A stretch of 6,416 nucleotides of DNA, from contig DASZSI010000239.1 of the NCBI GenBank assembly GCA_035548775.1, positions 1 through 6,416 of the forward strand. The letters run 5' to 3'. This stretch comes from UBA7672 sp035548775 (lineage in GTDB: Bacteria > Pseudomonadota > Alphaproteobacteria > Caulobacterales > Hyphomonadaceae). A program made the position numbers and the translations under genes. How positions within the stretch are numbered: position 1 is the first letter of the stretch; each line of letters starts with the position of its first letter. A model generated the notes under the pieces. It was not told the DNA's origin and did no database searches. It saw only the letters and a list, made by a program, of their open reading frames with translations. Below are positions 1-4,720 of the stretch, piece after piece.

Positions 1-188
1 ATGACGCACGCATTTGCACCTTCGAGTGCACCTTCTGCGCGACCTGCGCGCAGGATGTGCTCAAGGGCAAATGCCCCAATTGCGGCGGCGAACTGGTCCC
101 CCGCCCCGCACGTTCGGCCGAAAAGCTGGCCAAGTATCCCGCTTCGACGAAACGCGTGGTAAAGCCCAAGGGGTGTGCAGCGGCCTGA
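1..188 (+). CDS. DUF1272 domain protein, C-terminal part (5' end outside window)
   Basis: This is the 3' end of a gene read in the frame starting at base 3, giving 61 visible residues before a TGA at 186-188. The fragment has a dense cysteine pattern, C-x3-C-x2-C-x2-C at visible residues 5-15, followed by C-P-N-C-G-G at 24-29, then a basic tail ending P-A-S-T-K-R-V plus a short extension. The pattern and the wording KGKCPNCGGELVPRP match the DUF1272 family, small (about 80-residue) bacterial proteins with a zinc-ribbon-like cysteine set and no established biochemical role. Zinc binding is inferred from the CxxC pairs. About 20 N-terminal residues, where the family usually has further cysteines, lie upstream of the window. 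The next gene starts 28 nt downstream on the same strand, so co-transcription is possible. Confidence 0.85.
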   Translation, partial: DARICTFECTFCATCAQDVLKGKCPNCGGELVPRPARSAEKLAKYPASTKRVVKPKGCAAA

Positions 189-205
189 ATTGGCCCAGGC
201 TGGCC

Positions 206-213
206 GAGGGGGG
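206..213 (+). promoter_or_regulatory. Shine-Dalgarno deciding the start of the secreted protein gene
   Basis: GAGGGGGG lies just before the ATG at 217; its GAGG part leaves a 7-nt spacer. This favours ATG 217 over the in-frame GTG at 175, which would overlap the DUF1272 coding end and place 14 extra residues ahead of a typical signal peptide. Confidence 0.6.
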
Positions 214-216
214 CGA

Positions 217-876
217 ATGACCGGGTGGCGTTTCGCGATCGCGCTTGCTTTGCTTGCCCTGCCAGCATGCGCCAGCGCCGGTTTGTATTCGCCGGGTGAC
301 CTGCTGATCCATTCCGACCTGCCGTTCTGGAGCGACAGCTCGGGATCGTATGTCACGCCGCATCCGATCGAAGGCATCGGGTGTGATGGCGATTTCCGGC
401 TCGGCGTCTGGAAGGAATCCATTTTCCGCGAGGACGGGGGCGCGCCCGACTTGCGATGGTGGCGCGTGCACAACTATGGCTCGTTCCACTGCGCAGCGGT
501 GTTCAATGTAAGCGACGAGCGCGACGGCAGTTATGGCGACCGCAAGGGGTTTGGTTTTGTCATCGCGCTCGGCCGGGACAAGGCGACAGGGCTCGACCTG
601 TTTGTCTGGCAGATGGGAATGATTCCCGGATCCGAATACCGGTTTCTGGCGGCGCCGGCCGGCGGCGACGGCACAAGATACACGGTGCTGCAGGCGGATT
701 GTTCCGCCGGAACATTGCGCAGCTCGCATGTCGGCGGATCGTTCATCACCACCTATTGCTCGCTGGCCAGCGAAGCTGCTGTGCGGGCGACGGCGCGGGC
801 GGCGGCGAAACGTCCGCCGAAGGCGCTCCTGCGCTATGTCGACGACAATGCGCCCGATCCGGACGAGGACGAATAG
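217..876 (+). CDS. Secreted cysteine-containing protein of unknown function
   Basis: A 219-residue protein that I do not recognise as a named family. The N-terminus has W-R at 4-5, a hydrophobic core at about 6-16 and an A-S-A site at 19-21, a good Sec signal peptide for cleavage before G22. Cys18 in L-P-A-C also allows a lipoprotein reading, but proline at that lipobox position makes it the weaker option. The mature part carries four cysteines (56, 92, 162, 181), enough for two disulfides in an oxidising periplasm, and many aromatic residues (a W-W pair at 81-82). The last 40 residues change character: an Ala/Arg-rich stretch at about 187-206, then a strongly acidic end (D-D-N-A-P-D-P-D-E-D-E). 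ATG 217 is chosen for its Shine-Dalgarno and the signal peptide. thiE follows 42 nt later, but nothing in the protein points to thiamine metabolism. Signal peptide and location are inferred; function is unknown. Confidence 0.8.
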   Translation: MTGWRFAIALALLALPACASAGLYSPGDLLIHSDLPFWSDSSGSYVTPHPIEGIGCDGDFRLGVWKESIFREDGGAPDLRWWRVHNYGSFHCAAVFNVSDERDGSYGDRKGFGFVIALGRDKATGLDLFVWQMGMIPGSEYRFLAAPAGGDGTRYTVLQADCSAGTLRSSHVGGSFITTYCSLASEAAVRATARAAAKRPPKALLRYVDDNAPDPDEDE

Positions 877-918
877 GTCCGGCTTGCCCGCTCTGTTGCA
901 GGGGCGTACCCAACGCGC

Positions 919-1572
919 ATGTCGCGACGTTGCCGCTTGTATTTGATCACGCCGCCCGAGGTCGCGGACATCGCGGCGTTCTCGAAGGAGCTGGACCAGG
1001 CGCTGGATGGCGGGGATGTCGCCTGCCTGCAGATCCGGCTGAAGTCGCGCGAGGGTGAACCCGCGCACGACGGTCATATCCTCGCGCTTGGCCGCCACAT
1101 CGTTTCGCGGGCGCAGGATCGCGGCGTTGCGGTTCTGGTGAACGACCGGCCGGACCTGGCGGTGGAGTTGGGCGCGGACGGCGTTCATGTCGGCCAGCAG
1201 GACATGCCCTACGCCGAGGCGCGCCGGATCATCGGGCCCAACGGCATTGTCGGCGTGACCTGCCACGACTCGCGGCACCTGGCGCTGGAGGCGGGCGAGG
1301 CCGGCGCCGATTATGTCGCCTTCGGCGCGTTCTATCCGACCGAGACGAAGGACCCGTCGGCGAAGGCCGGGCCGGAGCTGCTGACCTGGTGGCAGCAGAT
1401 GATCGAGCTGCCCTGTGTCGCGATCGGCGGCGTCACGACGGACAACGCCCGCCCCCTGGTGGAGGCAGGCGCTGATTTCCTGGCCGTGTCGGCAGGCGTG
1501 TGGCGCAGCAAGAGTGGTCCGGCCGAGGCGGTTGCCGCCTTCAACCGGATATTCGACGAACTTGAAACCTGA
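919..1572 (+). CDS. thiE: Thiamine phosphate synthase (ThiE)
   Basis: The 217-residue product matches the usual length of ThiE, the cytoplasmic TIM-barrel enzyme that joins hydroxymethylpyrimidine diphosphate to hydroxyethylthiazole phosphate to give thiamine phosphate and pyrophosphate. Visible family motifs, in order: L-Y-L-I-T at 7-11, Q-I-R-L-K at 38-42 (pyrophosphate/pyrimidine side), V-N-D-R at 74-77, A-D-G-V-H-V-G-Q at 86-93 with D95, V-G-V-T-C-H at 111-116, P-T-E-T-K at 140-144 (the T-x-T-K substrate loop), I-G-G at 169-171 and the late V-S-A at 190-192. No key segment is missing, so it should be active. The related regulator TenI has degenerate versions of these motifs and is less likely. 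The Shine-Dalgarno is poor: CAGGGG at 899-904 is about 14 nt away. No other thi gene is in the window and no TPP riboswitch is visible in the 42-nt gap upstream. Confidence 0.93.
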   Translation: MSRRCRLYLITPPEVADIAAFSKELDQALDGGDVACLQIRLKSREGEPAHDGHILALGRHIVSRAQDRGVAVLVNDRPDLAVELGADGVHVGQQDMPYAEARRIIGPNGIVGVTCHDSRHLALEAGEAGADYVAFGAFYPTETKDPSAKAGPELLTWWQQMIELPCVAIGGVTTDNARPLVEAGADFLAVSAGVWRSKSGPAEAVAAFNRIFDELET

Positions 1573-1574
1573 GA

Positions 1575-1587
1575 CCCTGGCTTAGGG
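1575..1587. other. Short stem-loop between convergent stops
   Basis: CCCT (1575-1578) and AGGG (1584-1587) form a 4-bp stem with a 5-nt loop, between the thiE stop and the DUF4282 stop. There is no T-run on either side, so this is at best a weak pause or an accident. It is the only hairpin I see in the 9-nt gap between these convergent genes. Confidence 0.2.
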
Positions 1588-1893
1588 CGTCGGCACGGTC
1601 GGCGCAGCGGACGGCATTTTTCCGCCAGCGCGGATCGCGGCGAGATCCTCGCCCATCCGGAACAGCACGATGTAGAGCTCGCACCCGAAGCGGAGGAAGC
1701 ACAGTGCAATGACGCCGAAGATGGCTGCGCCGATCAGGGCGCCGATGCCGCCGCCGAAGCCGCCAAAGCCAAAGCCCGCGAAAATGAAACTGACGCATCC
1801 GAACGCGATGCCGATCATCCCGAGGAAATAGACGATCTTGACGAGCCCCTGGCCCATCAGCTTGTCGAAGGAGAGAAATGCGGAGATATCCAT
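1582..1893 (-). CDS. DUF4282 domain small membrane protein
   Basis: A 103-residue protein. An N-terminal L-S-F-D-K-L motif (7-12) is followed by two hydrophobic, glycine-rich segments at about 17-40 and 46-67, then the hallmark C-terminal stretch R-F-G-C-E-L-Y-I-V-L-F-R-M-G-E-D-L (68-84) and a Pro/Ala tail. An LxFDKL start, two membrane helices and an E-x-x-I-V-x-F-R-x-x-E-x-L box is the signature of DUF4282, a family of small bacterial inner-membrane proteins of unknown function. The ATG at 1891-1893 is supported by AAAGGGG (1899-1905) with a 5-nt spacer on the minus strand. It converges with thiE and diverges from the inositol monophosphatase gene, so it is probably a single-gene transcript. 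Confidence 0.85.
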   Translation of the reverse strand: MDISAFLSFDKLMGQGLVKIVYFLGMIGIAFGCVSFIFAGFGFGGFGGGIGALIGAAIFGVIALCFLRFGCELYIVLFRMGEDLAAIRAGGKMPSAAPTVPTP

Positions 1894-1924
1894 GACGGCC
1901 CCTTTGTGCTGCTAGTCCGTTGAA

Positions 1925-1953
1925 ATCTCACCGGCATTGCCCGCCTGCGTCAA
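1925..1953 (-). promoter_or_regulatory. Candidate sigma-70-type promoter for the DUF4282 gene
   Basis: On the minus strand TTGACG (1948-1953, 5 of 6 to the -35 consensus) is followed after 17 nt by TGAGAT (1925-1930, only 3 of 6 to the -10 consensus). It would start transcription around 1918, leaving a leader of about 25 nt that contains the Shine-Dalgarno. The -35 is convincing and the -10 weak, so this stays tentative. Confidence 0.3.
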
Positions 1954-1986
1954 GCCGACGCACCGGCCGGGCGAGGCCTGTTTTGC

Positions 1987-2016
1987 TTGCTTCCCCTCGT
2001 TATCCCCGACTATGGA
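1987..2016 (+). promoter_or_regulatory. Weak candidate promoter for the inositol monophosphatase gene
   Basis: TTGCTT (1987-1992), an 18-nt spacer and TATGGA (2011-2016) sit in a locally less GC-rich part of the divergent intergenic region, 44 nt before the chosen ATG. Both boxes match the consensus only partly. Position and base composition are the main support. Confidence 0.2.
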
Positions 2017-2059
2017 GTGCGGCCCCCGAGCCCAGCGCCGCTTCAGTAGATCAATCAAC

Positions 2060-2896
2060 ATGTCCCGCCCGTCCCCCACTGTCACCGTCATGATGGACGC
2101 GGCGCGCGCCGCCGGCCGCCGCCTGATCCGCGACTTTGGCGAGGTCGAGAACCTTCAGGTCTCGCGCAAGGGCCCGAGCGATTTCGTTTCGACGGCCGAC
2201 AAGAAGGCCGAGGAAATCCTGCGCGACCGGCTGGAAAAAGCGCGGCCCGGCTATGGCTTCCTGCTGGAGGAAGGCGGGTCGGTCACGGGCACCGACAAGA
2301 CCCATCGCTTCATTGTCGATCCGCTCGACGGCACGCTGAACTTCTTGCATGGCATTCCGCACTTCGCGGTGTCGGTGGGACTGGAGCGCGAAGGAAAGCT
2401 GCGCGCCGGCGTGGTGTTCGATCCCATGCGCAACGAGATGTTCTGGGCCGAGGAAGGCGTCGGCGCCTGGCTGGAGAACAAGCGCCTGCGTGTGGCGTCA
2501 CGCAAGAAGCTGTCGGAAGCCGTGGTGACGACCGGCATCCCGCAGCTCGGTGTTGACGGCTTTGAGAAGTTTGCAACCGAGCTGGCGGCGGTGCGGAGCG
2601 AGGTTGCCGCCGTGCGCCGGTTCGGATCGGCGGCGCTAGACCTGGCCTGGGTTGCGGCGGGACGCTTTGACGGCTTCTGGGAGCGCGGGCTCAGCCTGTG
2701 GGATATCGCGGCGGGCTTCGTGCTGGTTCAGGAAGCCGGCGGAATGATCATTGGCCTCAACAAGCAGGACGCATCCAAGGGATCGTTCGTGGCGTCCAAC
2801 ACCAGCCTTGCGCAGAAGCTGGCCGAACGGATCGAAGGCAAGATCCCGCGCTCCGCCGGCCCAACCGGCACGACGGGCAGGCGCCTGCTGCGATAA
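2060..2896 (+). CDS. suhB: Inositol monophosphatase family protein (SuhB-like)
   Basis: A 278-residue protein, normal length for the family of Mg2+-dependent, Li+-sensitive phosphatases that hydrolyse inositol-1-phosphate and related sugar or nucleotide phosphates in the cytoplasm. The three-metal site is complete: D47 in S-T-A-D, E70-E71 in L-L-E-E-G-G, D87-P-L-D90-G-T-L-N (87-94), and the late W214-D215-I-A-A-G motif followed by E-A-G-G at 225-228. The frame stays open upstream to 1937, but that extension (C/P/R-rich, 41 residues) is unlike the family. ATG 2060 gives the expected N-terminus leading into D-A-A-R-A-A-G-R. The Shine-Dalgarno is weak (AGTAGA at 2045-2050), and Met11 or Met12 is a possible alternative start. 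The true substrate cannot be read from sequence: in E. coli SuhB also acts in rRNA antitermination, while other relatives act on histidinol phosphate or PAP. The stop is 3 nt from that of the convergent membrane-protein gene. Confidence 0.92.
   Translation: MSRPSPTVTVMMDAARAAGRRLIRDFGEVENLQVSRKGPSDFVSTADKKAEEILRDRLEKARPGYGFLLEEGGSVTGTDKTHRFIVDPLDGTLNFLHGIPHFAVSVGLEREGKLRAGVVFDPMRNEMFWAEEGVGAWLENKRLRVASRKKLSEAVVTTGIPQLGVDGFEKFATELAAVRSEVAAVRRFGSAALDLAWVAAGRFDGFWERGLSLWDIAAGFVLVQEAGGMIIGLNKQDASKGSFVASNTSLAQKLAERIEGKIPRSAGPTGTTGRRLLR
2877..2888. repeat. 12-bp perfect palindrome in the 3' end of suhB
   Basis: GCAGGCGCCTGC is its own reverse complement and lies 6 nt before the suhB stop codon. 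It has no loop-forming spacer and no T-run follows, so it is not a good terminator. Such palindromes arise easily in GC-rich coding DNA. Confidence 0.3.
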
Positions 2897-2899
2897 CCG

Positions 2900-3277
2900 T
2901 CAGGCCGCCTTCGGCTTGCCGGCGAACCACGCCACAGCGAACATCACCATCCAGAAACCGTCGATCATGCCGCCGATGAACGGACCGGCGATCGCCATGC
3001 GCCCGGTAAAGTAAAGCGCAAGCGAGGCCGCGAAGAAGGCGAGCTTTTCGAGGATCGTGATCGGGATCAGCACGCGCAGTTTTTCCGGCCAGCGCCAGAT
3101 GGCGAGGAAGACCAGCTGCCAGACCAGCGCCGAGCCATAGAAGCCGTAGTAGAATTCGGGATGGGTGATCGGCGGCGGATCGCTGGCATTGGCGACCTGC
3201 TCCAGGAAGAAACCGGGCGCCAGGATTAGAATCCCGTAGATGCCGGCGACCAGGAAAATCCAGCGTGCGCGTTTCAT
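2900..3277 (-). CDS. Unrecognised four-helix membrane protein
   Basis: A 125-residue protein with no family I can name. Hydrophobic segments lie at about 6-24, 44-62, 68-90 and 97-118, giving four predicted membrane helices. The basic start (M-K-R-A-R) and the K-P-K-A-A end both suggest cytoplasmic termini. The loop between helices 1 and 2 (about 26-43: A-S-D-P-P-P-I-T-H-P-E) would face the periplasm. ATG 3275-3277 is preferred over the longer open frame reaching 3430, because the upstream 51 codons are Arg-rich and unlike the rest, and because GGTGAG (3284-3289) lies 6 nt ahead of it. It is the last gene of the minus-strand run, 91 nt after the DUF533 gene, and its stop is 3 nt from that of the convergent suhB. 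Role unknown; a small integral inner-membrane protein is all that is supported. Confidence 0.75.
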   Translation of the reverse strand: MKRARWIFLVAGIYGILILAPGFFLEQVANASDPPPITHPEFYYGFYGSALVWQLVFLAIWRWPEKLRVLIPITILEKLAFFAASLALYFTGRMAIAGPFIGGMIDGFWMVMFAVAWFAGKPKAA

Positions 3278-3289
3278 GACTGTCTCACC

Positions 3290-3311
3290 ACATCCTTTGC
3301 GAGGTGGATGT
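3290..3311 (-). repeat. Inverted repeat upstream of the four-helix membrane protein
   Basis: ACATCC and GGATGT form 6-bp perfect arms around a 10-nt loop, directly before the GGTGAG ribosome site of the membrane-protein gene. In RNA it would place the AAAGGA stretch in the loop and 3' arm. It could be a leader hairpin or an operator half-site pair, or chance. Confidence 0.3.
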
Positions 3312-3358
3312 AGGCGTCGTCTACGCGATGCGAAAGTTGTCTCAGCGTGAAGTGGCGG

Positions 3359-3385
3359 AAGCGCCCGCCTAGGCCGGCGGCGCTT
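3359..3385 (-). other. Stem-loop over the DUF533 stop codon, possible terminator
   Basis: AAGCGCC (3359-3365) pairs with GGCGCTT (3379-3385) in a 7-bp GC-rich stem, with an inner GCC/GGC extension (3367-3369 with 3376-3378) around a 6-nt loop. The TAG stop of the DUF533 gene (3369-3371) lies inside it. No T-run follows on the minus strand, so it is not a classical intrinsic terminator. It could slow 3' decay or modestly attenuate read-through to the membrane-protein gene. Confidence 0.3.
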
Positions 3386-4232
3386 TCGCGGCAGCCGCGC
3401 CCGCATCGATCTGCGCCACGAGACCTTCATCGAGCCCCAGCGCCACGGCGAGGTTCATGAGGAAGGCCTTTTCCTTCATCGTGTCTGGATCGATGGCGAC
3501 GCGTGCGGCGGTGTAGGCCTGTGCCTTCAACGCATCGGTCTTCGCTGCGGCGACGAGTTCGGCAATCGTCGCGGGCCTGGCGAATTCGTCGTCGAGGAAT
3601 TTCGCGGCGTGGACGTCGAGGCCTGCTTGCTGCAGTCCGCCGACGATGCGCGAGCGTTCCTCGTTGTCGACCACGCCATCGCACGCGGCCGCCGCGATCA
3701 TGGCGCGCAGGATCAGCATCGAGGTTTCGTTGTCCTGTTGCGGGTTGCCGGTTTCGCCATAGGGGCTGGCGTCGGGCGCGGCCTCGATCTGTTGCGGCGC
3801 GCCCGATTGCGGCGGCGCCTTGCCGGCCTGATGGTTGGTGTAGGCCTTGTAGGCAAGGCCGCCGACCAGGGCCAAGCCGCCCAGCGTCGCCGCCGTGCCG
3901 ACCAGGCTGCGTCCGCCGCCGGTGCCGAGCAGCAGGGCCCCGAGCGCTCCGATGCCGACGCCGGTCGCCATCTTGTTCTGGCCCGCCATTGTCTTGGCCT
4001 GGTTGAACAGGTCGCCCGCCGACTTGCCGCCCGATACCTGCTTGATGAGATTGTCGGCGCCGGCGCCGAGGCCGGTCTGCTTCTCGATGGCAGCGGCGCC
4101 TTCCTGCATGCCGGAAACCGATTGCTGCAGCAGGCTGCCGAGCAGGCCGCCGACCTGGCCCATGGCGCCCTGCGCCTGTTTCGCGCCGTCGGCCCCGAGC
4201 ATCTGGTTCAAGAGCTTGTTGGCGTCGAACAT
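3369..4232 (-). CDS. DUF533 (YebE/TerB-like) membrane-associated protein
   Basis: A 287-residue protein in three parts. Residues 1-90 are Gln/Gly-rich and amphipathic (M-F-D-A-N-K-L-L-N-Q start, repeated G-G and L-L-G turns). Residues about 91-128 are a Gly/Ala/Leu-rich hydrophobic stretch that could cross or enter the membrane, followed by a Pro/Gln linker to about 165. Residues 170-280 form an alpha-helical TerB-like domain with M-I-A-A-A-A-C-D-G-V-V-D-N-E-E-R (178-193), the acidic D-G-x-V-D-x-E-E motif of the TerB/DUF533 superfamily. The arrangement fits DUF533 proteins such as E. coli YebE, an inner-membrane protein linked to envelope stress. TerB relatives are associated with tellurite resistance and metal binding, but a tellurite role here is not shown and no other ter gene is nearby. 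The start is supported by GGAG (4242-4245) 9 nt ahead; that site lies in an inverted repeat. Confidence 0.85.
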   Translation of the reverse strand: MFDANKLLNQMLGADGAKQAQGAMGQVGGLLGSLLQQSVSGMQEGAAAIEKQTGLGAGADNLIKQVSGGKSAGDLFNQAKTMAGQNKMATGVGIGALGALLLGTGGGRSLVGTAATLGGLALVGGLAYKAYTNHQAGKAPPQSGAPQQIEAAPDASPYGETGNPQQDNETSMLILRAMIAAAACDGVVDNEERSRIVGGLQQAGLDVHAAKFLDDEFARPATIAELVAAAKTDALKAQAYTAARVAIDPDTMKEKAFLMNLAVALGLDEGLVAQIDAGAAAAKAPPA

Positions 4233-4236
4233 GGGG

Positions 4237-4260
4237 AGGATCTCCGTTGAACGAGATCCT
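4237..4260 (-). promoter_or_regulatory. Perfect 8-bp inverted repeat covering the DUF533 ribosome-binding site
   Basis: AGGATCTC (4237-4244) and GAGATCCT (4253-4260) are perfect inverted arms around an 8-nt spacer. On the minus-strand transcript the 3' arm contains most of the GGAG Shine-Dalgarno (4242-4245) and ends 4 nt before the ATG, so a hairpin would hide the ribosome site. As DNA it also has the shape of a dimeric repressor operator. A separate 8-bp palindrome, TCCTAGGA (4263-4270), follows at once. No promoter with good boxes is visible in the 66-nt gap. Confidence 0.45.
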
Positions 4261-4298
4261 TATCCTAGGACTTTAGGCGGGCGGCGCCAGTGTGCGCC

Positions 4299-4631
4299 TC
4301 ACTCGTCCTGCCAGAAGGCGCGAACCTCGATGCGGCCGGCGCGGGCCATCGGGTGCTTCGCGGCGATGGCGATCGCCTCCTCCATGCTGTCGCAATTGAG
4401 GATGTCGAAGCCGACGATGACCTCCTTGGCTTCCGTGTAGGGGCCGTCCGTCACAAGCAGCTTGCCCTTCCGCACGCGCACTGTCCGGGCTTCGCGTTTG
4501 GGTTTCAGCCGGTCGCCGGTGACGCGCTTTCCCGAACGCTCCAGATCAGCCAGCCAGGCCTGGATTTCGCCGGGCTTTTCGGGCTGGTCGTCGGGTTGGG
4601 TGTCGGAACAGACGAACATCATGAACTGCAT
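4299..4631 (-). CDS. YciI-family (YCII-related domain) protein
   Basis: A 110-residue single-domain protein of the usual size for the family. It opens M-Q-F-M-M-F-V-C-S-D, has a helix with W26 (G-E-I-Q-A-W-L-A-D-L), then V-T-D-G-P-Y-T-E-A-K-E (60-70), G-F-D-I-L-N-C-D-S-M-E-E-A-I (74-87), A-K-H-P (91-94) and I-E-V-R (101-104). The T-D-G-P-[FY]-x-E-x-K-E box and the late D-S-x-x-E-A-I plus E-V-R strands are typical of the YCII-related proteins often annotated as DGPF-domain proteins, which adopt a dimeric ferredoxin-like fold. Some are encoded next to ECF sigma factors; none is seen here. Its reaction is unknown. It is cytoplasmic, as no signal or membrane segment is present. It lies 89 nt after the ABC transporter and 66 nt before the DUF533 gene on the same strand. 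Confidence 0.88.
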   Translation of the reverse strand: MQFMMFVCSDTQPDDQPEKPGEIQAWLADLERSGKRVTGDRLKPKREARTVRVRKGKLLVTDGPYTEAKEVIVGFDILNCDSMEEAIAIAAKHPMARAGRIEVRAFWQDE

Positions 4632-4637
4632 GGCAGT

Positions 4638-4644
4638 CTCCTTT
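4638..4644 (-). promoter_or_regulatory. Strong Shine-Dalgarno for the YciI-family gene
   Basis: AAAGGAG on the minus strand sits 6 nt before the ATG at 4629-4631. It fixes the start at that Met rather than at Met4 or Met5 and is the best ribosome site in the window. Confidence 0.7.
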
Positions 4645-4720
4645 CGCGATTGAGACGACCGCAGGACGTTCCCGCCGGCCTCTAGCCGACAAACTGCGCG
4701 AGATCTTTTTCAGTCGCTTG

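Noticed and set aside
61..1278. 405-codon open frame on the minus strand opposite the DUF1272, secreted protein and thiE genes
   Set aside because: The product is Arg/Pro/Ala-rich with no domain signature and lies fully antisense to three supported genes. Such frames are expected opposite GC-rich coding DNA.
1569..1574. CTGAGA, the conserved core of the TPP riboswitch, at the end of thiE
   Set aside because: It lies downstream of thiE, overlapping its stop, and none of the other conserved riboswitch helices surround it. A chance hexamer.
1937..2059. N-terminal extension of the inositol monophosphatase frame
   Set aside because: The 41 extra residues are Cys/Pro/Arg-rich and unlike the family, and they overlap the likely promoter region. 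The family N-terminus begins at ATG 2060.
3341..3346. CTGAGA core on the minus strand between the DUF533 and membrane-protein genes
   Set aside because: No matching downstream pyrophosphate-binding segment is present before the ATG, and the downstream gene is not obviously thiamine-related.
3369..4232. Tellurite-resistance operon
   Set aside because: The TerB-like domain alone does not make a ter system. No TerC, TerD or TerZ partner is present, and the neighbours are a YciI-family protein and an unrelated membrane protein.
3609..4250. 213-codon open frame on the plus strand opposite the DUF533 gene
   Set aside because: Low-complexity Ala/Arg/Gly product with no recognisable domain, antisense to a gene with a clear TerB-like motif and a good ribosome site.
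4632..4720. Possible promoter or terminator in the 89-nt gap after the ABC transporter
   Set aside because: An A-run followed by AGATCT occurs just after the stop, but there is no preceding stem for a terminator and no paired -35/-10 boxes of useful quality. Only the Shine-Dalgarno at 4638-4644 is supported.
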